Part shown: positions 15,929 to 22,760 of the stretch, in pieces
Numbering within the stretch: position 1 is the first letter of the stretch
Layout: every line of letters begins with the position of its first letter
Assembly (NCBI GenBank): GCA_018268675.1
Contig: JAFDWB010000041.1
Span: 1-64,000 of the forward strand
Reading direction: 5' to 3'
Source of the DNA: Actinomycetota bacterium
GTDB taxonomy: Bacteria; Actinomycetota; Thermoleophilia; Solirubrobacterales; 70-9
Length of the DNA stretch: 64,000 bases
The notes under the pieces: model-generated
The model's database searches: none
What the model was told of the DNA's origin: nothing
Seen by the model: only the letters and a program-made list of their open reading frames with translations
Translations under genes and position numbers: made by a program

Positions 15929-16722
15929 GGGCATTCGTACGGTTCTTTCAGGGGAGTCGGGCTGGACGGGAAGCCGAGGGCGGAGAGCAGCGGGACCGTC
16001 TTCAGCACTTCGATCAATTTCGTCGTGGTGGAGCCGACGCCGTTCACGGCGGTGGTGAGGACGCCCAGCTGGCTGCAGGCGCTCGCCACCTGTTTGGTCA
16101 GGGTGGTCGTGGTCGTCTTCAGCGCCGCGACTTCGCCGGTCAGAGGTTCGAGGGCGGTCACCTTGCTTGCGAGCGGGTCGACCACGTTCGTTTTGAGGTT
16201 GCCGATCGTCCCGTTCAGTTCGGTTTTCACTTCTTCGATCGAGTGGTTGACGGTGTGGCCGAGACCGCTGACCGTGGATTCGACCCCGCCGAGGCCGCCT
16301 TCGAGCTTCGTCAGTTCGGTGGTGAGCGAGCCCACTTTGCCGAGCAGGACTTCGATTTCCTTGCCCTGGGTCTTGACCGTCTCGAGGACGCCGCCGCCGC
16401 CGTTTTCGCCCTGCGGCCCTTGCGGCCCGGTGGCGCCGGTCGGTCCGGCGGGGCCCGGTGGCCCGGTCGGGCCGGCCGCGGTGCCCCCGGCCCCGAGCAG
16501 CGCCCAGGCGAGCGCCTGTTCACCCTTCTTCTTCCTGCATTCCTTGGCCGAGTTGACGACGCGGATCGTCCCCCGCTGGGCCTTCCCGCCCTTGGTCAGG
16601 AGACAGGCGTGGAGGACTCCGTTCTTCACCCGCGGAGCCTTGCCGGCTGCCGCCGACGCAACCGAGACCAGCCCGAATACGAGCAGGCCCGCCGCGAAGA
16701 TGAGGATCCGTCCGCCGCGCAT
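15925..16722 (-). CDS. secreted collagen-like and coiled-coil surface protein
   Basis: A 265-residue protein. A signal peptide covers residues 1-26 (ILIFAAGLLVFGLVSVASAA). A short basic domain with two Cys follows (VKNGVLHACLL; IRVVNSAKECRKK). Next is a Gly-X-Y run of about nine triplets near residue 83 (GPTGPPGPAGPTGATGPQ...). A long heptad-like coiled coil follows (LGKVGSLTTELTKLEGGLGG; EVKTELNGTIGNLKTNV; EVAALKTTTTTLTKQV) ending at a Cys-containing tail. Bacterial collagen-like proteins trimerise and act as surface stalks. It heads the operon 16722-14725. The response regulator at 16929 lies directly upstream on the same strand. Confidence 0.8.
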   Translation of the reverse strand: MRGGRILIFAAGLLVFGLVSVASAAAGKAPRVKNGVLHACLLTKGGKAQRGTIRVVNSAKECRKKKGEQALAWALLGAGGTAAGPTGPPGPAGPTGATGPQGPQGENGGGGVLETVKTQGKEIEVLLGKVGSLTTELTKLEGGLGGVESTVSGLGHTVNHSIEEVKTELNGTIGNLKTNVVDPLASKVTALEPLTGEVAALKTTTTTLTKQVASACSQLGVLTTAVNGVGSTTTKLIEVLKTVPLLSALGFPSSPTPLKEPYECP

Positions 16723-16763
16723 CGCCCATGAGTTCGACAGGGGGCATCTGAAAGAGGGATGAG

Positions 16764-16832
16764 GTCCGTATGAAACCGGTAGAACGGACTTGCGTACTAA
16801 TAATCCGGCACGTCTGTTCGGACAGCCGGATT
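16764..16832. promoter_or_regulatory. two inverted repeats upstream of the collagen-like operon
   Basis: GTCCGT-N14-ACGGAC spans 16764-16789. AATCCGGC-N15-GCCGGATT spans 16802-16832. They lie between the response regulator stop and the collagen-like start, in the only relatively AT-rich part of the gap. They could be operators for the operon, or the second could be a stop for the upstream gene. Roles are inferred. Confidence 0.4.
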
Positions 16833-16928
16833 CGCACGGTCGGTGGCAGGCCGTCGCCGGGCGGGCGGCCAGGGCACGAGCGCGGTTCGGGGCGGGCCGC
16901 GGTCCGGGTCGTGGGGCGGGCCGGGGTG

Positions 16929-17627
16929 TCAGCCGACGTCGGCGGCCTCGACCAGGCGCGGGCGGTAGCGGTAGCCGATCCCGCGCACGGTCTCGACCGG
17001 GTCGACGGCGGCGGTGGCGCCGAGCTTGCGGCGCAGGTAGCTGACGTAGAGCTTCACCTCGTCGCGCTCGCGGATCCGGTCCCCCCAGACGAGTTCGAGG
17101 AGCTGGCCGTGACCGAGCACCCGGCCCGGGTTTTCGGCGAACGTCGCCAGCATGCGGAACTCGATCGGGGTCAGGGAGACCTCGCTGCCGCGGACCGTCA
17201 CCCGGTGCCGGAGGCGGTCGATCTCCAGATAATCGTCGGTGAGCACCACCGGGCTCAGGTCGGCCTGGCGCGGGCGCCGCAGCAGGGCCTCGATCCGCGC
17301 GGCCAGCTCGGCTTCCGGGGGCGGCTTGGAGAGGCAGTCGTCGGCACCGCCGCGCAGCGCCGCGACCCTGCTCTCCTCCTCTTTCGCGGTCAGCGCGAGG
17401 ACCGGGACATCGGAGAGCGCCCGGATCGTCGCCAGGACCTCGAGCCCGTCGGCGTCGGTCATCTCGAGATCGAGGAGGACGAGGTCGGGCCGGCGCTCGT
17501 AGAACGCGCGGAGCCCGTCATTGCCGGTTTCGGCACGGACAAGCTCGGTCCCAGCTCCGTCCGAGAGCCCTCGCAGTACGCCGCTCGCTCCGAGGTCTCG
17601 CCCGATCGCCAGAACCTTGCGCCGCAC
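16929..17627 (-). CDS. OmpR/PhoB-type response regulator with atypical receiver
   Basis: About 232 residues from the GTG at 17627, preceded by GAGAG; a TTG at 17657 is in frame. The receiver has phospho-acceptor D53 (LVLLDLEMTDADG) and K101 (CLSKPP), but strand 1 reads VLAIGRDLGAS. The usual acidic pair that binds magnesium is therefore reduced to one Asp. The C-terminal winged helix is complete: VSLTPIEFRMLATFAENPGR, VLGHGQLLELVWG, VKLYVSYLRRKLG and VETVRGIGYRYRP. No partner kinase is adjacent. Its position suggests control of the surface operon downstream. Confidence 0.88.
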   Translation of the reverse strand: MRRKVLAIGRDLGASGVLRGLSDGAGTELVRAETGNDGLRAFYERRPDLVLLDLEMTDADGLEVLATIRALSDVPVLALTAKEEESRVAALRGGADDCLSKPPPEAELAARIEALLRRPRQADLSPVVLTDDYLEIDRLRHRVTVRGSEVSLTPIEFRMLATFAENPGRVLGHGQLLELVWGDRIRERDEVKLYVSYLRRKLGATAAVDPVETVRGIGYRYRPRLVEAADVG

Positions 17628-17729
17628 GTCGCCAGGCTCTCTCGATAGCGATTCCAATTTCCGACCCGATTCTCACTTTAGTCAAGAGGATCTGTCAAGT
17701 TCGTCAGCAAACCGTGTCGTTTTTCGAAA

Positions 17730-17756
17730 TGTCGATTTTCACTGCGGCCGTTCGTC
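17730..17756 (+). promoter_or_regulatory. ECF42-type promoter: TGTCGA-N17-CGTC
   Basis: TGTCGA at 17730-17735, 17 bases, CGTC at 17753-17756. As I recall, the ECF42 group recognises TGTCGA at -35 and CG(A/T)C at -10. The site lies 56 bases before the DGPF/ECF42 operon start, so autoregulation is expected. A near copy of the -35 part, TGTCGTTTTTC, lies 15 bases upstream at 17715-17725. Confidence 0.65.
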
Positions 17757-17811
17757 ACCTCATGTGACAGGGTCGTCTGAGGCGACCACAAGAGCGAAGA
17801 AGGAGCTCGCG

Positions 17812-18219
17812 ATGCGATTCATGATGTTCATGTACCCGGAGATCGACGAAGCGGACTGGACCCCCTCGACCGAGAACGTCGAGGAGGTGGCGGCGATGAG
17901 CCGCTACAACGAGGAGCTGCGCAAGGCGGGGATGCTGCTGGCGCTGGACGGGCTGCGGCCGCCCGGCGACGGGGCGACGGTCAGCTTCCGCGGTGGCGAG
18001 GTGAAGGTCACCGACGGGCCATACGCCGAGGCCAAGGAGGTGGTCGGCGGTTACTGGGTGATCCAGGCGCGCTCGACCGAGGAGGCGATCGAGTGGGCGA
18101 AGCGCTGCCCGGGCCGCGACTGCCGGGTCGAAGTCCGGCCGATCTTCGAGCTGGAGGACTTCCCGCCCGAGATCCGCGAGGCCATCCCTCACGAGGCTGA
18201 TCTCCACCCGGGGGACTGA
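17812..18219 (+). CDS. DGPF/YCII-domain protein, partner of ECF42 sigma
   Basis: A 135-residue YCII-related protein. MRFMMFMYPEIDEADWTPS opens the fold, and VKVTDGPYAEAKEVVGGYWV contains the DGPF-type motif (D-G-P-Y/F) that names the subgroup. It ends in a strand VEVRPIFELEDFP. AAGGAG precedes the ATG. Its stop overlaps the sigma start by one base (TGATG). DGPF proteins almost always accompany ECF42 sigmas and are among their targets. Their biochemical role is not established. Confidence 0.92.
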   Translation: MRFMMFMYPEIDEADWTPSTENVEEVAAMSRYNEELRKAGMLLALDGLRPPGDGATVSFRGGEVKVTDGPYAEAKEVVGGYWVIQARSTEEAIEWAKRCPGRDCRVEVRPIFELEDFPPEIREAIPHEADLHPGD

Positions 18220-19481
18220 TGGCGGCGCCGGCCGAGGCCAGGGCGGCGGTCGAGGCGGTGTGGCGGATCGAGTCCGCCCGCCTCGTCGCCGGCCTGGCGC
18301 GGCTGGTCCGCGACGTCGGCCTGGCCGAGGACCTGGCGCAGGACGCGCTGCTGGCGGCGCTCGAGCGCTGGCCGCGCGACGGCGTCCCCGACAACCCCGG
18401 CGGCTGGCTGATGGCGACGGCGAAGAACCGGGCGATCGACCTGGCGCGCCGCGCCTCGACCTACCGGCGCAAGCGCGAAGAGGTCGCCCACGAGCTCGGG
18501 ATCATGCTGGCGATGGACGGCGCCGACCTCGCCGCGCAGGCCGACGACGAGGTGGAAGACGACCTGCTGGCGCTGATGTTCACCTGCTGCCACCCGGCGC
18601 TCCCGACCGAGGCGCGGGTGGCGCTGACGCTGCGCCTCCTCGGCGGGCTGACGACGGCGGAGATCGCCCGCGCCTTCCTCGTCGGCGAGCCGACCGTGGC
18701 GCAGCGGCTGACGCGCGCGAAGCGGACCCTGCGCGAGGTGCGCGCCGACTTCGAGGTGCCGGTCGGGAGCGCGCTGCGGGCGCGGCTGCCGGACGTGCTC
18801 GAGGTCGTCTACCTGGTCTTCAACGAGGGGTACGCGGCGAGCTCCGGCGAGCGCTGGGTGCGCACCGAGCTTTGCGAGGAAGCGCTGCGGCTGGGCCGGA
18901 TCCTCGCCGCGCTGGCGCCGCGGGAGCCGGAGGCGCACGGGCTGATCGCGCTGCTCGAGATCCAGGCCTCGCGGCTCGGCGCCCGCCTCGGCCCCGGCGG
19001 CGAGCCGATCCTCCTCCTCGACCAGGACCGCTCGCGCTGGGACCCGCTGCTGATCGTCCGCGGCGTGGCGGCGCTGAGGCGCGCCGAAGAGCTGCCCGAC
19101 CCGCTCGGCCCCTACGGTCTGCAGGCGGCGATCGCGGCCTGCCACGCGCGGGCGCTGGAGGCCGAGGACACCGACTGGGTCCGGATCGCCGCCCTCTACC
19201 AGGCCCTCGCCGCCCTCTCCCCCTCGCCGATCGTCGAGCTGAACCGCGCCGTCGCGGTCGGCATGGCCTTCGGCCCCGAGGCGGGCCTCGCCCTCCTCGA
19301 ACGCATCGCGACCGACCCGGCCCTGCGCGACTACCACCTCCTCCCCAGCGTCCGTGGCGACCTCCTCGCCCGCCTCGGCCGCGACGCCGAGGCCGCCGCG
19401 GAGTTCCGCCGCGCCGCCGACCTCACCGACAACGCCCCGGAGCGGGCGCTGTTGCTGCGGCGGGCGGGGGTGGCGCGGTAG
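18219..19481 (+). CDS. ECF42-group RNA polymerase sigma factor with C-terminal helical extension
   Basis: A 420-residue protein, more than twice a plain ECF sigma. Sigma region 2 is ARLVRDVGLAEDLAQDALLA and NPGGWLMATAKNRAIDLARR. Region 4 is VALTLRLLGGLTTAEIARAF and VGEPTVAQRLTRAKRTLRE. The remaining 230 residues are the DUF6596/TPR-like extension of ECF42, with VVYLVFNEGYAASSG, the invariant-looking LLDQDRSRWD and SPIVELNRAVAVGMAFGPEA. No anti-sigma is linked; the extension is thought to control activity. It forms an operon with the DGPF gene. Confidence 0.95.
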   Translation: MAAPAEARAAVEAVWRIESARLVAGLARLVRDVGLAEDLAQDALLAALERWPRDGVPDNPGGWLMATAKNRAIDLARRASTYRRKREEVAHELGIMLAMDGADLAAQADDEVEDDLLALMFTCCHPALPTEARVALTLRLLGGLTTAEIARAFLVGEPTVAQRLTRAKRTLREVRADFEVPVGSALRARLPDVLEVVYLVFNEGYAASSGERWVRTELCEEALRLGRILAALAPREPEAHGLIALLEIQASRLGARLGPGGEPILLLDQDRSRWDPLLIVRGVAALRRAEELPDPLGPYGLQAAIAACHARALEAEDTDWVRIAALYQALAALSPSPIVELNRAVAVGMAFGPEAGLALLERIATDPALRDYHLLPSVRGDLLARLGRDAEAAAEFRRAADLTDNAPERALLLRRAGVAR

Positions 19482-19517
19482 GGGAAGGTTGATCGGTGGG
19501 GCGTGAGCCCCCGCGTC

Positions 19518-19561
19518 GTCTGGTGAGTTGAGAGCGCCCTGGCGCACACAACTCACCAGAC
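19518..19561. repeat. palindrome family C, copy 1
   Basis: 13-base perfect arms GTCTGGTGAGTTG / CAACTCACCAGAC with an inner GCGCC/GGCGC stem. The core GGTGAGTTG...CAACTCACC recurs at 47725-47764 and 48271-48314. Placed between convergent genes. Confidence 0.85.
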
Positions 19562-19588
19562 GGCACAGGCCCGCAGAGCGCCTCCCGC

Positions 19589-19630
19589 GAGTTCGCAGAG
19601 ACCCGCGGATAGCGCTTGGAGTGCGAACTC
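19589..19630. repeat. palindrome family B, copy 2
   Basis: GAGTTCGCA / TGCGAACTC arms, 24 bases apart. The spacer begins GAGACCCGCGGATAGCGC, the same as in the copy at 28403-28447. The second half of the inner stem has decayed. Confidence 0.8.
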
Positions 19631-19648
19631 ACAGCCGGACACGGGTGC

Positions 19649-19687
19649 GTTCGCAGTTATCGACAACTGTTGTGGCCAACTGCGAAC
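19649..19687. repeat. palindrome, family B-like
   Basis: Perfect arms GTTCGCAGTT / AACTGCGAAC around 19 bases that contain a second palindrome, ACAAC-T-GTTGT. The right arm runs into the same TGCGAACTCACC sequence as family B, so it is a variant of that family. Confidence 0.7.
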
Positions 19688-19715
19688 TCACCGGCCTGGC
19701 ACACCGAGGCGGCAG

Positions 19716-20193
19716 CTACGCGCCGGACGCGAGGCTGCGCATGCCGTCGACCTCGAGGCGGAGCACGCGCCAGTCGTCGAGGCGACGGGCGCCGAGCTTG
19801 GCGTAGAAGTCGAGCGCGGGCTCGTTCCACTCCAGGGCGCACCACTCGAGGCGGACGTGGCCGCGGTCGAGGGCGAGGGCCGCGAGGTGCTCCATGATCT
19901 GGAGGCCGATGCCGCCGCGGCGGTGCTCGGGGCGGACGTAGACGTCCTCGAGCCAGATCCCGGAGCGGCACTCGAAGGTCGAGAAGGTGGTGTAGAAGAT
20001 CGCGTAGCCGACCGGCTCGCCGTCGGCCTCGACCAGCAGCGCCTCGGCGTCGCGACGGCCGAAGAGCGAGTCGCGGAGGATCGCCGGCGTCCCCACCACC
20101 TCCCTCGCGCAGTTTCTCGTAGGTCGCCAGCTCGCAGATCAGATCGAAGATCAGCTGGACGTCGTCCTCGGTCGCCGGGCGGATCGTGGCCAT
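19716..20193 (-). pseudogene. GNAT acetyltransferase split by a one-base frameshift
   Basis: The N-terminal part MATIRPATEDDVQLIFDLIC, then ELATYEKLRE, reads in one frame from ATG at 20193. The rest, VVGTPAILRDSLFGRRDAEA through GIWLEDVYVRPEHRRGGIG and LDFYAKLGARRLDDW, is in another frame ending at 19716. The switch falls in a G-rich run near 20098-20105 (minus strand GAGGGAGGTGGTGGGG). Removing one G there joins the halves into a normal diamine/aminoglycoside-type GNAT of about 159 residues. Either the gene is broken or the base is a sequencing error. The acetyl-CoA motif itself is intact. Confidence 0.8.
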
Positions 20194-20233
20194 CCCGGCA
20201 ATCTAGGGGCTGGCTCCCGGTAGGGTCCGGCGC

Positions 20234-20770
20234 GTGAGCGTGATCGACGAGCTGGTCGCCAACAACTGCGAGTTCGCGGCGCGGCTCGAGGCGCGGCATC
20301 TGCCGGTCCAGCCGAGTCGCCACCTGGCGATCGTGACCTGCATGGACTCGCGTCTCGACGTCTTCGCGGCGCTCGGGCTCGGCGACGGCGAGGCGCACGT
20401 GCTGCGCAACGCGGGCGGCGTCATCACCGACGACGTGATCCGCTCGCTGGCGCTCTCGCAGCGCAAACTGGGGACGCGCGAGGTGATGCTGATCCACCAC
20501 GACGACTGCGGCCTGCAGACGATCACCGACGACGGCTTCCGCGACGAGCTGCGCGCCGCCACCGGGGTGGCGCCGGCGTTCGCGATCGAGTCCTTCGTCG
20601 ACGTCGAGGCCGACGTCCGCCAGTCGATCCTCCGCGTCCGCCGCTCCGACTTCCTCCCCCACCGCGACTCGGTGCGCGGCTTCGTCTACGACGTCGACAC
20701 CCACGCGCTGCGCGAGGTGCTAGCCGGCGAGGACGAGGCGGGCGGCGGCCCGGAGACGGAGCGCGACTGA
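20234..20770 (+). CDS. beta-class carbonic anhydrase
   Basis: A 178-residue enzyme from a GTG, interconverting CO2 and bicarbonate. Zinc and active-site residues are visible: C36, D38 and R40 in VTCMDSRLD, and H89 with C92 in LIHHDDCG. HVLRNAGGVITDDVIRSLAL is the conserved substrate-binding stretch. The short form without N-terminal extension resembles mycobacterial Rv1284-type enzymes. The next gene starts 3 bases later on the same strand, so they are probably co-transcribed without an obvious metabolic link. Confidence 0.93.
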   Translation: MSVIDELVANNCEFAARLEARHLPVQPSRHLAIVTCMDSRLDVFAALGLGDGEAHVLRNAGGVITDDVIRSLALSQRKLGTREVMLIHHDDCGLQTITDDGFRDELRAATGVAPAFAIESFVDVEADVRQSILRVRRSDFLPHRDSVRGFVYDVDTHALREVLAGEDEAGGGPETERD

Positions 20771-20772
20771 GC

Positions 20773-22740
20773 GTGGCCGGGGTCGCCCCCTACGGGTCCT
20801 GGCGCTCGCCGATCGCGCCCGCCGACGTCGCCCGCGGCGGCCGCCGGCTCGGCGGCGCGACGATCGCCGCCGACGGCGCCGTGTGGTGGGCCGAGGGCCG
20901 GCCGGCGGAGGGCGGGCGCAGCGCCCTGATGCGGCGCCCGGCGGGCGGCGAGGCCGAAGAAGTGACGCCGGCCGGGGCCAACGTCCGCACCCGCGCGCAC
21001 GAGTACGGCGGCGCCGCCTGGAAGCTGCTCGGGTCGGAGCTCGTCGTCTACGTCGACTTCGCCGACCAGCGGGTCTACCGGCTGGAGCTGGGCGGGCAGC
21101 CGGTCGCGATCACGCCCGAGCCCGACCGCCCGGCGGGCCTCCGCTACGCCGACTTCGACCTCACCCCGGACGGCAAGACCCTCTTCTGCGTGCGCGAGGT
21201 CCACGACGACGGGCCCGAGGCGGAGAACCAGCTGGTGGCGCTGCCCCTCGACGGCTCGCGGGCGCCCGAGGTGGTCGCCGCGGGGCGCGACTTCTACTCC
21301 TACCCGCGGGTCTCGCCGGACGGGCTCTGGCTCGCCTTCACCTGCTGGGACCACCCGAACATGCCCTGGGACGGCACCGAGCTCTGGGTGACGCCGGCGC
21401 GCGACCCGGGCGCCGCGCGGCCGCTGGCGGGCGGGGCGCGCGAGGCGGTCTTCGCCCCGGCCTGGGACTCCCAGGACCGCCTGCGCTTCGTCTCCGACCG
21501 CGACGGCTGGTGGAACCTCTACCGGACCGTCGCCGACCTCGGCGCGCCCGACGCCGGCGAGGACCTCCCCGGGGTCGAGCAGCTGACCGCGGAGCGGGCC
21601 GACCTCGGCCACCCGCAGTGGCTGTTCGGCGGCCAGACCCACGTCGAGCTGGCGGACGGGACACTGGTCGTGGTGCGGACCGAGGCGGCGACCGAACGGC
21701 TGGCGGCGCTCGAGCGCGGCGGCGGCGCGCTCCGCGACCTCGGCCTCCCGTTCACCTCGTTCGGCTTCCCGGCGATCACGGCGCGCGGCGGCAAGGTCGC
21801 CTTCGCGGCGGCCTCGCCGGCGCGCGAGGCCGAGGTGGTGGTCCTCGACGTCGCCTCCGGGGAGGTCGAGGCGGTGCGCTCCTCCTCCGCGGTGGCGGTC
21901 GACGGAGCGCTCGTCTCCGAGCCGCGCGCGATCGAGTTCCCGACCGCGGACGGCGACACCTCCCACGCCTTCTACTACCCGCCGGCCAATCCGGAGTTCA
22001 CCGGGCTCGCCGATGAACGGCCGCCGCTGATCGTGGTCAGCCATGGCGGGCCGACCTCCCACGACGCCCCGGCGCTCGACCGCGAGTTCCTCTTCTGGAC
22101 CAGCCGCGGGTTCGGCGTCGTCGACGTCAACTACCGCGGCTCGAGCGGGTTCGGCCGCGCCTACCGCGACAAGCTGCGGGGCGCCTGGGGCGTCGTCGAC
22201 ACGGAGGACTGCGTCGCCGCGGCGCGGTTCCTGGCCGAGACCGGCGAGGTGGACGGGGCGCGGTTGGCGATCCGCGGCGGCTCGGCGGGCGGCTACGCGA
22301 CCCTCTGCGCGTTGGTCTTCCACGACGAGTTCGCGGCCGGGGCGAGCTACTACGGGGTCGCCGACGCCGAGGCGCTCGCCCGCGATACGCACAAGTTCGA
22401 GTCGCGCTACCTGGACGGGCTGATCGGGCCCTACCCGGAGCGCGCCGACCTGTACCGGGAGCGCTCGCCGATCCACTTCGCCGAGCGCCTGAGCGCCCCG
22501 GTGATCCTCTTCCAGGGCCTCGAGGACGAGATCGTCCCACCCAACCAGGCCGAGACCATGGTCGCGGCGATGGCTGCCAACGGCATCCCCCACGCCTACC
22601 TCGCCTTCGCAGGCGAGCAGCACGGCTTCCGCAAGTCCGAGACCGAGATCCGTTGCCTCGAAGCCGAGCTCTACTTCTACGGGCGCATCCTCGGCTTCGA
22701 GCCCGCCGACGAGCTGCAGCCGGTCGCGATCGACAGCTGA
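20773..22740 (+). CDS. S9-family prolyl oligopeptidase-type peptidase
   Basis: A 655-residue protein from a GTG. Residues 1-400 are a beta-propeller with repeated P-D-G-x-x-L/I-x-F blades (FDLTPDGKTLFCVRE, PRVSPDGLWLAFTCW). Residues 410-655 are an alpha/beta hydrolase: oxyanion region PPLIVVSHGGPTSH, nucleophile S504 in AIRGGSAGGYAT, D585 in GLEDEIVP and H617 in GEQHGFR. There is no signal peptide, so it is cytoplasmic. It should cleave short peptides; specificity cannot be read from sequence. Confidence 0.93.
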   Translation: MAGVAPYGSWRSPIAPADVARGGRRLGGATIAADGAVWWAEGRPAEGGRSALMRRPAGGEAEEVTPAGANVRTRAHEYGGAAWKLLGSELVVYVDFADQRVYRLELGGQPVAITPEPDRPAGLRYADFDLTPDGKTLFCVREVHDDGPEAENQLVALPLDGSRAPEVVAAGRDFYSYPRVSPDGLWLAFTCWDHPNMPWDGTELWVTPARDPGAARPLAGGAREAVFAPAWDSQDRLRFVSDRDGWWNLYRTVADLGAPDAGEDLPGVEQLTAERADLGHPQWLFGGQTHVELADGTLVVVRTEAATERLAALERGGGALRDLGLPFTSFGFPAITARGGKVAFAAASPAREAEVVVLDVASGEVEAVRSSSAVAVDGALVSEPRAIEFPTADGDTSHAFYYPPANPEFTGLADERPPLIVVSHGGPTSHDAPALDREFLFWTSRGFGVVDVNYRGSSGFGRAYRDKLRGAWGVVDTEDCVAAARFLAETGEVDGARLAIRGGSAGGYATLCALVFHDEFAAGASYYGVADAEALARDTHKFESRYLDGLIGPYPERADLYRERSPIHFAERLSAPVILFQGLEDEIVPPNQAETMVAAMAANGIPHAYLAFAGEQHGFRKSETEIRCLEAELYFYGRILGFEPADELQPVAIDS

Positions 22741-22760
22741 GCGGCTCCCCCGCCGCGCGC

